This document shows positions 24,253-29,893 of a stretch of 30,265 bases of DNA, in pieces. Source of the DNA: a virus. The stretch spans positions 1 to 30,265 of the IMG/VR virus record IMGVR_UViG_3300030060_001273, one strand, 5' to 3'. The number at the start of each line of letters is the position of its first letter. Within the stretch, counting starts at the first letter, position 1. A program made the translations under genes and the position numbers. The notes below the pieces were generated by a model. The model worked only from the letters and a program-made list of their open reading frames with translations, searched no databases and was not told the DNA's origin.

Positions 24253-24460
24253 GGATTTTGAAGAGTTCCTAAAACTGCATCTCGATAATATTAAAGATTT
24301 AATGCAGACCCTCGACCCACGAACCTTAGAACCAGATGATAGACATTTATATATAGACACTGTATACGCACAATATATATTACATAAAGACAAAGGAAGT
24401 CCGTTAACAAAAACTTATAAGGATTTTTTAGTTGATGCTATTAAGTTATACGGACATTAA
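24203..24460 (+). CDS. Small helical protein, unknown
   Basis: 85 residues: MTKKTPKTVLFSEISYEDFE, then mostly helix with LDPRTLEPDDRHLYIDTVYA. No transmembrane segment and no catalytic motif. It overlaps the CxxC gene by 50 bases and couples to the next gene by TAATG. No family recognised. Confidence 0.55.
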   Translation: MTKKTPKTVLFSEISYEDFEEFLKLHLDNIKDLMQTLDPRTLEPDDRHLYIDTVYAQYILHKDKGSPLTKTYKDFLVDAIKLYGH

Positions 24461-24924
24461 TGTATTTACCACAACCAAATGTATTAGCAGTTTTAGGATA
24501 TTATAATAGTAAACAAGTCTTGTTCACAGAACGCAATCCAGAAGAACAATTATTTTGTTATGTTGTTTTGAATTGTATTGAAGATGTTCTCGTACCTCAC
24601 AATGATAGAAAATCTGCATTACTAAAATGTGAAGCTCATAATTGGTTAGTAGGAAATAGTAGAGATTTTAATTTAGTATGTGATTGGGCATTATTAGAAC
24701 CAGAGCATATTAGTCAATCTTATATTAGATCATTACAAAAAGGTCTTGTTAAATTTACCACGAGACAAGTAAAGTGGCAGAAATATTATAACAATTACTT
24801 AGAATTAAAATCTATCAACATTCGTGAGAAACGAAGAAGAAAAGGTGAACTCAAACGATTACGAGAAGAGGTACATCAATCAACGACCACTTTTACTTCT
24901 ACTATTTATATGAGTGTTATTTAA
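24460..24924 (+). CDS. Conserved phage protein of unknown function
   Basis: 154 residues, the last gene of the plus-strand replication region. The centre, RKSALLKCEAHNWLVGNSRD and FNLVCDWALLEPEHI, is a pattern I recall from proteins near methyltransferase genes in marine phages. The C-terminal part is very basic (KRRRKGELKRLREEVHQ), suggesting nucleic-acid contact, and ends in a Thr-rich tail. The start is TAATG-coupled. It converges on the GNAT-like gene with an eight-base overlap and no visible terminator between them. Confidence 0.55.
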   Translation: MYLPQPNVLAVLGYYNSKQVLFTERNPEEQLFCYVVLNCIEDVLVPHNDRKSALLKCEAHNWLVGNSRDFNLVCDWALLEPEHISQSYIRSLQKGLVKFTTRQVKWQKYYNNYLELKSINIREKRRRKGELKRLREEVHQSTTTFTSTIYMSVI

Positions 24925-25339
24925 AATATTCAAAATTATAACTGGTCTTATTGTTAGATAATAATTTTGCTCCGTTTCTTAAATGAAACTTTTTAGCCAT
25001 TTCTGTTTTTGGCGACAATGTTACAAATCTTTCAGTTTGTAATATTTGTAATAATTCGTTTAATATAGTTCGACCAAATCCTTTTTCGTATGACCACACT
25101 GTATAAAATATTGTAAATTCTTTTGCATTTTCTTGTGAGTACATTTCTAATTCTTGCATAGTAATTGGTAGCTCAAATGTATTAGCAATACACACAACTG
25201 CTTTGTCTTGTATTGTATAGATATTTCTACCTTGTGTTGTTCTAAACCTGTAACTAACATCTCGCACTGGGTCGTCTTTGATTTTTACTTGTGCTTGGTT
25301 CGTTACTTTACTTAGTTTCGATTTTGTCTGGTGTAACAT
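24917..25339 (-). CDS. GNAT-fold-like protein
   Basis: 140 residues from ATG 25339 (a TTG three bases earlier is less likely). The sequence FTIFYTVWSYEKGFGRTILN and LLQILQ, then RFVTLSPKTEMAKKFHLRNGAKLL and FEYF, has the order of a GNAT acyltransferase: a beta strand, a pyrophosphate-loop-like KGFGRTIL, and a C-terminal strand pair with an HLRNGA. The substrate is unknown. It overlaps the terminase small subunit gene by 32 bases and is presumably co-transcribed with it, hinting at late expression or modification of a packaging factor; that is speculation. Confidence 0.55.
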   Translation of the reverse strand: MLHQTKSKLSKVTNQAQVKIKDDPVRDVSYRFRTTQGRNIYTIQDKAVVCIANTFELPITMQELEMYSQENAKEFTIFYTVWSYEKGFGRTILNELLQILQTERFVTLSPKTEMAKKFHLRNGAKLLSNNKTSYNFEYFK

Positions 25340-25820
25340 CAATTATGTTTTTTGCTTCGCCAATCTTAGACTCTAGTTCCTCTAGTCTTTTTTCTAATTG
25401 GTCTCTACTCATTCCTTCCAAAGTTGAATGGGTTATCTGTTTGTGGTCTACATATAATCCTGCTAACTGACCAGAACGATATTCCGCATTAATGGATGCA
25501 GTAAATTGTCCTTTAGCAGAAGATTGGTCTCGTAAATCATCTAGTATTTTGTATCTTCTTAATTTATCTTTCTCATACTTTTCTTTTTCTTCTAACAATT
25601 TCTTTTCCATGTATCGGCAAACATGAGGGTTGGTATCTGGGTTCGTTAACTTCGATGCAAGGACAAAGGCACTTTCTCTTGTCTTAGGAGTGTAACCAGC
25701 TTCTAACAATGCATCGGTCTTTGTTATCTTACCCCACTTCATAACAAGTATATCAATGAACCTTTTTTGTTTGTCTGTAAGGTCTTTAGTTGTACGAACC
25801 AATTTACTTCTTTGAGGCAT
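25308..25820 (-). CDS. terS: Terminase small subunit
   Basis: 170 residues from ATG 25820 (an adjacent GTG at 25823 is possible). LTDKQKRFIDILV, then TKTDALLEAGYTPKTRESAFVLASKL, is the helix-turn-helix signature of Terminase_2-type small subunits. A central helical oligomerisation region follows (KKLLEEKEKYEKDKLRRYKILDDL) and a C-terminal segment with LEKRLEELESKI, likely a coiled coil that contacts TerL. TerS recognises the packaging site on concatemeric DNA. It is on the opposite strand from terL and separated from it by 2.1 kb, which is unusual. Just upstream lies the repeat-rich noncoding region, a natural candidate for its binding site. Confidence 0.78.
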   Translation of the reverse strand: MPQRSKLVRTTKDLTDKQKRFIDILVMKWGKITKTDALLEAGYTPKTRESAFVLASKLTNPDTNPHVCRYMEKKLLEEKEKYEKDKLRRYKILDDLRDQSSAKGQFTASINAEYRSGQLAGLYVDHKQITHSTLEGMSRDQLEKRLEELESKIGEAKNIIDVTPDKIETK

Positions 25821-25849
25821 CACGAATCACTTTCTATTTCTAAAAATAC

Positions 25850-25858
25850 TATATAGCA
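25850..25858 (-). promoter_or_regulatory. Extended -10 element upstream of terS
   Basis: On the minus strand TGCTATATA, predicted start near 25842, 22 bases before the terS ATG. There is no recognisable -35. It is part of the left arm of a large inverted repeat and is nearly identical to an outward-facing element on the plus strand at 26062-26069. Confidence 0.45.
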
Positions 25859-25918
25859 CTTCCTTAGAAAATAAAAATAAAAAAAAAATTTGCACGAAAA
25901 ACAATCCTAGAAACAGTA

Positions 25919-25961
25919 TTTTTCCCAAAATCTAGGAATTTTTCCCAAAATTTTCCCAAAA
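25919..25961 (+). repeat. Three TTTTCCCAAAA boxes
   Basis: TTTTTCCCAAAA at 25919-25930, again at 25939-25950, and TTTTCCCAAAA at 25951-25961. A fourth TTTTCCCA-like copy is at 26002-26009, and inverted forms GGGAAA and TTGGGAAT lie at 26069-26082. TCCTAGA (25905-25911) and TCTAGGA (25931-25937) form an inverted pair around the first box; a third TCTAGGA is at 26082-26088. Confidence 0.75.
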
Positions 25962-25983
25962 CTTTTTCTCTGTAATGGTATGT

Positions 25984-26013
25984 TTTCTGGGGTTTTTTCC
26001 ATTTTCCCAGAAA
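25984..26013. other. Stem-loop in noncoding hub
   Basis: TTTCTGGG (25984-25991) and CCCAGAAA (26006-26013) are a perfect eight-base inverted repeat with a 14-base T-rich loop that contains a fourth TTTTCCC. Downstream sequence is not a U-tract on either strand, so a terminator is unlikely. Confidence 0.6.
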
Positions 26014-26051
26014 TATGGTCTCCTTAGAACTTTTTTTTATTTTTTTTTTTC

Positions 26052-26074
26052 TAAGCAACGACTATATAGGGAAA
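26052..26074 (+). promoter_or_regulatory. T7-promoter-like 23-base element
   Basis: The core CGACTATATAGGGA, preceded by TAAGCAA, resembles single-subunit phage RNA polymerase promoters (T7: TAA at -17 to -15 and TATAGGGA at -4 to +4), with a poor match in the specificity loop region (-12 to -5). A related copy faces the other way in front of terS. No such polymerase is encoded in the window. Confidence 0.3.
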
Positions 26075-26099
26075 TTGGGAATCTAGGAAATCTAATTGT

Positions 26100-26127
26100 T
26101 TGACTATGTGATAAGATTTGATATAAT
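26100..26127 (+). promoter_or_regulatory. Sigma70-like promoter
   Basis: TTGACT (26100-26105), 16 bases, perfect TATAAT (26122-26127). The spacer begins with ATGTGATA (26106-26113), the reverse complement of TATCACAT. It drives the gene at 26154, which has AACAAAGGAGAAA before its ATG. Confidence 0.7.
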
Positions 26128-26153
26128 TATAATATAACAAAGGAGAAAAGAAA

Positions 26154-26738
26154 ATGACAAACTACAAAACACAAATCGAAACAATCGAAAGGGTTGCTAA
26201 AGAACTTGGTAAAGCTCTTGCTCCTACTGATACTATTTATATTGATAGATTGGTAGTATATTATGAGGCTAGACACAAAGCTATGAGAGATTTTATTAAA
26301 GAAAAAAGTGCTTTTGATTACAGTTATTATAAAGAATTGCACGCAGTATCTGGTGGTGTTACTCTTTATAATCAGCTTCAATATGAGCCTGCACCTTACA
26401 ATGCTACTCAAGATAAAAACTCTCCAGAGTATGATCCTACAAAGCCTCTTTTTGGTTATGATGAAAATGGTCGTAATCCTAGAGTAAAAGAGTTGGCGAT
26501 TAAGAATGCTAAAAAAACTCTTAAAGCTAGAGATGCTAAACTAGGAGTTAAACTTGAAAAGATTGGAGTTACCAAGATTGTAGATTCAAAAGTTAATTAT
26601 ACTACAGATGGTTTTCATGGTTCATATAAAGTTGGTACAAATAGTGGTGATAAAAAGATTGTACTTCAAACTATCGTAGCTGGTGGTTACAATATCCAAT
26701 GTGCTCACTATAGAACTTTGATTAATATTGTTAAATAA
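26154..26738 (+). CDS. Hypothetical protein with atypical codon use
   Basis: 194 residues, not recognised. The N-terminal half is helical (IETIERVAKELGKALAPTD, YEARHKAMRDFIKEKSAF). A Pro/Asp/Asn-rich middle (PEYDPTKPLFGYDENGRNPR) leads to a C-terminal beta-rich part, KVNYTTDGFHGSYKV, then a strand and GGYNIQCAHYRTLINIV. That tail looks like a small compact domain that may recur in other phage proteins. Of 13 leucines I count eight CTT, four TTG, one CTA and no TTA, whereas the rest of the window favours TTA. A strong promoter and ribosome-binding site suggest high early expression. The codon use could reflect recent transfer or selection for expression. Function unknown. Confidence 0.65.
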   Translation: MTNYKTQIETIERVAKELGKALAPTDTIYIDRLVVYYEARHKAMRDFIKEKSAFDYSYYKELHAVSGGVTLYNQLQYEPAPYNATQDKNSPEYDPTKPLFGYDENGRNPRVKELAIKNAKKTLKARDAKLGVKLEKIGVTKIVDSKVNYTTDGFHGSYKVGTNSGDKKIVLQTIVAGGYNIQCAHYRTLINIVK

Positions 26739-26743
26739 TTTAA

Positions 26744-26762
26744 GGGGGGGGGTTACTCCCCC
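26744..26762 (+). other. G9/C5 hairpin after the codon-atypical gene
   Basis: A run of nine G (26744-26752), TTACT, then five C. It can form a five- to six-pair GC stem just after the stop codon at 26736-26738. No U-tract follows, so it may be an mRNA-stabilising or pausing hairpin rather than a standard terminator. A G9 run is exceptional in this low-GC DNA and prone to sequencing error. Confidence 0.5.
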
Positions 26763-26783
26763 TCAACAACAAAGGAGAAATAA

Positions 26784-26987
26784 ATGACTACAGATTATGA
26801 TTTTATAATTAATGACAGTGGAAGTGTTGTAGAATTTATACCGCAATCTACTAAGGCAGAATATTTTTGGGAAAATAAAGTTGATGCAGAGATAGGTTTT
26901 TTTGCTGAGAAGAATTATGCTAATGATATTTTATGTGGTATTCTTACAGAAGGATTAAGTTATAAATTAAATACTTTATGGAGATAG
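26784..26987 (+). CDS. Small acidic protein, unknown
   Basis: 67 residues behind AACAAAGGAGAAA (26768-26780). It starts MTTDYDFIINDSGSVVEFIP and has a central AEYFWENKVDAEIGFFAEKN. Acidic, soluble, alpha/beta pattern. Leucine codons return to TTA here. No family recognised. Confidence 0.6.
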   Translation: MTTDYDFIINDSGSVVEFIPQSTKAEYFWENKVDAEIGFFAEKNYANDILCGILTEGLSYKLNTLWR

Positions 26988-26989
26988 TT

Positions 26990-27199
26990 ATGAGCAAGTA
27001 TAAAAGTTTGTTGATGGATAGAGAACAAGAATTAGATTGTAAGATCTATCTATTCACAAAACGAAAAGATAAAGTAGCAAAACTATTTAAAACTTTACCG
27101 CCATCAGTTTGGTCACACAATTTTTGGATGGAAGTGGGTATTAAATTGGAAAAAGAAATTAAGCTAATGAAGTTGGAGAAAACTAATATTAGTTATTGA
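26990..27199 (+). CDS. Small helical protein, unknown
   Basis: 69 residues from ATG 26990, chosen because GGAG (26980-26983) is well placed; an in-frame ATG at 26978 overlaps the previous gene and has no such site. The sequence is helical and charged, with YLFTKRKDKVAKLFKTLPPS in the middle and KLEKEIKLMKLEKTN near the end. No family recognised. Three hairpins follow directly. Confidence 0.5.
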   Translation: MSKYKSLLMDREQELDCKIYLFTKRKDKVAKLFKTLPPSVWSHNFWMEVGIKLEKEIKLMKLEKTNISY

Positions 27200-27203
27200 T
27201 ATT

Positions 27204-27287
27204 CCTTACTATTCATAGTAAGGTTTCTATGGTCGTTTTTTTAACGATTCCTTTGTTGCACTGACCAGTTTTGTCACTGGTCGGTGC
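27204..27287 (+). other. Three consecutive hairpins in a 100-base intergenic region
   Basis: Hairpin 1: CCTTACTA-TTCA-TAGTAAGG (27204-27223), eight perfect pairs. Hairpin 2: TCGTT-TTTTT-AACGA (27233-27247). Hairpin 3: GCACTGACCAGT, loop TTTGTC, ACTGGTCGGTGC (27258-27287), twelve pairs with one G-U. Hairpin 1 with the following T-rich stretch could terminate transcription; hairpin 3 ends 16 bases before the nuclease ATG. Could be a structured leader or small RNA. Confidence 0.55.
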
Positions 27288-27303
27288 GTTTAGTTAGGAA
27301 GTC

Positions 27304-27714
27304 ATGGAAAAGAATTTATGGTATCAACTTAACTTACTTCAAAAACAAGATAAGGCATGGCATATGACAAGGATAGAAAGCTCTACAATTAACGGAATAC
27401 CAGATGTTCATGCATGTGTGAATGGAAGTTCATTTTGGTTAGAGTTAAAGTCAAATGAAGATAAGAATTTTGGATTATCTAAATATCAAATTATTTGGCA
27501 AATAGATTATATCAATGCAGGTGGTTTAGTTTACAACTTAGTTTTCGCACCCTCGCAGAGGTTGCTCAAACTTATGAGGATTTTGCCCTCGATGTTTGCT
27601 TTTTGTTCTGAAAAAGAGGACAAAGTTGAGAGGTTCGAGGTGCTTGATACAGTAAAATACAACAGCGAAAACTTACACAAAATAATTAAGTCGATTTCGA
27701 TTCGAAACAGTTAG
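27304..27714 (+). CDS. PD-(D/E)xK nuclease (VRR-NUC / resolvase-like)
   Basis: 136 residues. RIESSTINGIPDVHACVNGS and SFWLELKS give the PD-(D/E)xK active site: Asp34, Glu47 and Lys49, followed by QIIWQ, where Gln62 fits the conserved glutamine of VRR-NUC/Hjc-like enzymes. An AGGAAG precedes the ATG. The C-terminal third (SEKEDKVERFEVLDTVKYN) is variable. Such small nucleases process branched DNA or trim replication intermediates, which fits a position next to packaging: resolving concatemers before TerL acts. Length is that of the minimal nuclease domain. Confidence 0.75.
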   Translation: MEKNLWYQLNLLQKQDKAWHMTRIESSTINGIPDVHACVNGSSFWLELKSNEDKNFGLSKYQIIWQIDYINAGGLVYNLVFAPSQRLLKLMRILPSMFAFCSEKEDKVERFEVLDTVKYNSENLHKIIKSISIRNS

Positions 27715-27935
27715 TTCGCATAACCTACATTATGTTAAATAAATCCATATGTTCTTAGTTTGTTCTCCATGCATCGGTAAAGAAGGCTCATGGTAATTTT
27801 GCAACTGGTCAAGCATTTTTTTTATTTTTTTTAGGGTCGCAAAAATTTATGTTACTACAAGTATAGCTATAGGTTAAGTTGAATACATACATATAAGAAC
27901 TAAACATCTAAATTTTTTTATGATATAAATATTTC
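27715..27935 (+). other. Intergenic region before terL
   Basis: 221 bases without a convincing ORF or tRNA. It contains a T8-A-T8 tract (27816-27832) that may end upstream transcripts, though I see no good stem before it, and a TATAGG box (27868-27873) with a sequence context unlike the 26052 element. A late promoter is expected somewhere here; a candidate is listed separately. Confidence 0.5.
27901..27929 (+). promoter_or_regulatory. Possible promoter immediately before terL
   Basis: TAAACA (27901-27906), 17 bases, TATAAA (27924-27929), seven bases before the terL ATG. If used, the mRNA would be leaderless, consistent with the absence of any Shine-Dalgarno sequence before terL. In A/T-rich DNA this match is weak evidence. 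Confidence 0.35.
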
Positions 27936-29411
27936 ATGAGTGCAACAGAACATCTGACTACTGATAGATTAAGATTACAAGTTGAAAAGTTACATATTGA
28001 ACATATAAAACTTTGCCAAGATAATTTTTTATATTTTGTTCAAGAGATGTGGCAAGATTTTATTTGCAGAAAAGAAAAAGAAAAAAGCAAATGGGGTCAT
28101 CATCAAATCATAGCAAATGAATTTACAAAAATAGCTTCTGAAAGAAAAGGAAGGCTCATAATAAACATGCCACCAAGACATACAAAATCAGAATTTGCAT
28201 CTGTATATTTTCCAGCATGGATAATAGGGAAGTTTCCAAAATTAAAAATTATGCAAGTATCACATAACACAGAACTTGCTGTACGATTTGGAAGTAAAGT
28301 TCGAAATATAATTGATTCTTCTGAGTACAAACAAATTTTTGGAGATGTAAAATTGCGTGAGGACTCCAAAGCAAAAGGAAGATGGGAAACTAATCAAGGT
28401 GGAGAATATTATGCTGCTGGTGTTGGAGCATCGATAACAGGTCGTGGTGCAGATTTATTGATTATTGATGATCCACACACGGAACAAGATTCTATGTCCG
28501 ACTTAGCAATGGAACGAGCATATGATTGGTATACATCAGGACCTAGACAGAGATTACAGCCTGGTGGATCTATCTTATTAGTTATGACACGATGGGCAGA
28601 AGATGATTTGACTGGTAGATTATTGAAGGCTCAAAAAGAACCCAAAGCTGATTCATGGAAAACAATTTCTTTTCCAGCTATCTTACCAGATGGTAAACCA
28701 GTGTGGTCAGAATATTGGGAACTATCTGAATTAGAAAAAATAAAAGCATCTTTACCAGTTCGTAATTGGTCAGCTCAATACATGCAAGAACCAACATCCG
28801 AGGAAGGTGCGATTATAAAAAGAGAATGGTGGCAACCTTGGAAGGAAGAACACATACCTAATTTAATTCATGTCATACAAAGTTATGATACTGCGTTTAG
28901 TAAAAAAGAAACTGCGGACTATTCAGCGATTACAACTTGGGGAGTTTTTTATCCAGACGAAGTAACACCAAATATAATTTTGTTAGATGCTATTCGAGGT
29001 AAATATGATTTTCCAGAATTAAAAGTTGTTGCTATGGATGCGTATAAATATTGGGAAGCAGAAAGTGTAATTATAGAACAGAAAGCAAGTGGTGAACCTT
29101 TAACACAAGAATTTAGAAGAATGGGTATACCAGTTATTCCTTTTGTTCCAAGTAAGGGCAACGATAAGTTTGCGAGAGTAAATGCAGTAGCACCATTATT
29201 TGAAAGTGGTGCAGTGTGGTTTCCTTACGGAGAAAGTTTTGCAGATGCAGTGATAGAAGAATGTGCAAGTTTTCCTCATGGTGCGAATGACGACTTTGTA
29301 GATAGCATGACACAAGCAATGCTTCGGTATAGACAAGGCAACTTTGTTGAACTATACTCGGACTATGTAGACAATGAGGATTTACCTCCAAAAGAATATA
29401 ATTATTATTGA
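27936..29411 (+). CDS. terL: Terminase large subunit
   Basis: 491 residues. ATPase domain: adenine/Walker A region MPPRHTKSE (78-86), a Terminase-type P-loop that replaces the usual Gly with Thr83, and Walker B LLIIDDP (174-180) with an adjacent His. LLVMTRWAEDDLTGR gives the coupling motif region. C-terminal nuclease (RNase H fold): Asp318 in SYDTAFS, a central VIIEQKASGEPL, and the HGANDDFVDSM acidic cluster (Asp452, Asp453, Asp456). TerL drives DNA into the procapsid and cuts concatemers. There is no ribosome-binding site in front of the ATG, so the start is inferred from homology to N-termini of related phage TerL and from the lack of an alternative. Confidence 0.92.
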   Translation: MSATEHLTTDRLRLQVEKLHIEHIKLCQDNFLYFVQEMWQDFICRKEKEKSKWGHHQIIANEFTKIASERKGRLIINMPPRHTKSEFASVYFPAWIIGKFPKLKIMQVSHNTELAVRFGSKVRNIIDSSEYKQIFGDVKLREDSKAKGRWETNQGGEYYAAGVGASITGRGADLLIIDDPHTEQDSMSDLAMERAYDWYTSGPRQRLQPGGSILLVMTRWAEDDLTGRLLKAQKEPKADSWKTISFPAILPDGKPVWSEYWELSELEKIKASLPVRNWSAQYMQEPTSEEGAIIKREWWQPWKEEHIPNLIHVIQSYDTAFSKKETADYSAITTWGVFYPDEVTPNIILLDAIRGKYDFPELKVVAMDAYKYWEAESVIIEQKASGEPLTQEFRRMGIPVIPFVPSKGNDKFARVNAVAPLFESGAVWFPYGESFADAVIEECASFPHGANDDFVDSMTQAMLRYRQGNFVELYSDYVDNEDLPPKEYNYY

Positions 29412-29420
29412 GGAATAGTT

Positions 29421-29459
29421 ATGACAAATATCAAAGTAAAAAAACAAGGAGCACAATAA
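29421..29459 (+). CDS. Possible 12-codon ORF
   Basis: GAGGAA precedes ATG at 29421; the product MTNIKVKKQGAQ ends in TAATG coupled to the next gene. It could be a micropeptide or serve to bring ribosomes to the next start, which has its own AAGGAG inside this ORF. Weak evidence. Confidence 0.3.
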   Translation: MTNIKVKKQGAQ

Positions 29460-29893
29460 TGATAGATAAAGGAGTAAAATTAGTACGACTTGTAGGTAAA
29501 ATACCAGGTGCAAAAAAACTTGTTAAAAAAACACTTAATAGAATTGAAGCAAGAAGTCCTACATACAAAAAATTGGTAGGTCGTTATAAAGGATTAACAA
29601 AAAAAGATAAAAAAGTTGTAGATGCTTTTTACTCTGGTAAAAAAGCAGACAGTAATTTATTAACTTCCACTGGTAAAACTTTACAAAAAGAGGGTATGGG
29701 TTCACAAAAAATTGCTACAAGAACCAAAGACGATGGTTTTAAAATTACTGCTAAAATGGATAGCAAGTCAACTCAAAGCATAGTGAATTACATTAATAAA
29801 AGTTTTCCTAAAGATACAATCAAAAAAACTGTAAAGAAAAAAAACAAAGGTGGATTACTTGTTACTCCTAAATTAGCTCAAAGAGGTTTTTAG
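29459..29893 (+). CDS. Small basic protein downstream of terL
   Basis: 144 residues from ATG 29459, which has AAGGAG (29446-29451); an in-frame TTG at 29408 inside terL is less likely. Very Lys-rich, with IPGAKKLVKKTLNRIEARSP, a KKADSNLLTSTGKTLQKEG region and IVNYINKSFPKDTIKKTVKK before KGGLLVTPKLAQRGF. No enzyme motif. The charge suggests DNA or RNA contact, and the position between terL and head genes suggests a virion or packaging role. Unknown family. Confidence 0.55.
   Translation: MIDKGVKLVRLVGKIPGAKKLVKKTLNRIEARSPTYKKLVGRYKGLTKKDKKVVDAFYSGKKADSNLLTSTGKTLQKEGMGSQKIATRTKDDGFKITAKMDSKSTQSIVNYINKSFPKDTIKKTVKKKNKGGLLVTPKLAQRGF

Larger units (their letters stand above)
25849..26069. repeat. 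Long imperfect inverted repeat (arms 25849-25887 and 26031-26069)
   Basis: Each arm reads CTATATAG, six variable bases, CTTAGAAA, then an A-rich tract, with the right arm inverted. By my count about 32 of 39 positions match, with identical internal spacing. CTATATAG is itself a palindrome. The arms face outward as mirror-image promoter-like elements and enclose the TTTTCCC repeats. Confidence 0.75.
25821..26153. other. Repeat-rich noncoding hub (candidate origin or packaging site)
   Basis: The longest intergenic stretch in the window, 333 bases, very A/T rich, with no plausible ORF. It holds long imperfect inverted repeats at both edges, iterated TTTTCCCAAAA boxes, three copies of TCTAGGA (one inverted), an eight-base stem-loop, long A and T tracts and outward-facing promoter-like elements. 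It lies between terS and an oppositely oriented gene. Iterated short motifs, easily melted tracts and symmetry are what one expects of a replication origin or a terminase recognition site. The function is inferred. Confidence 0.65.

Noticed and set aside
26704-26715. CTCACTATAGAA, very close to the core of T7/SP6 promoters.
   Set aside because: It lies inside a well-supported coding region (codons for A-H-Y-R), has no matching upstream bases, and no gene start follows closely. Treated as chance.
27715-27935. tRNA gene or attachment site before terL.
   Set aside because: No TTCGA-type T-loop with paired arms, no CCA end and no integrase in the window.
29408-29458. Longer form of the basic protein starting at TTG 29408 inside terL.
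   Set aside because: ATG 29459 has AAGGAG upstream and TAATG coupling.
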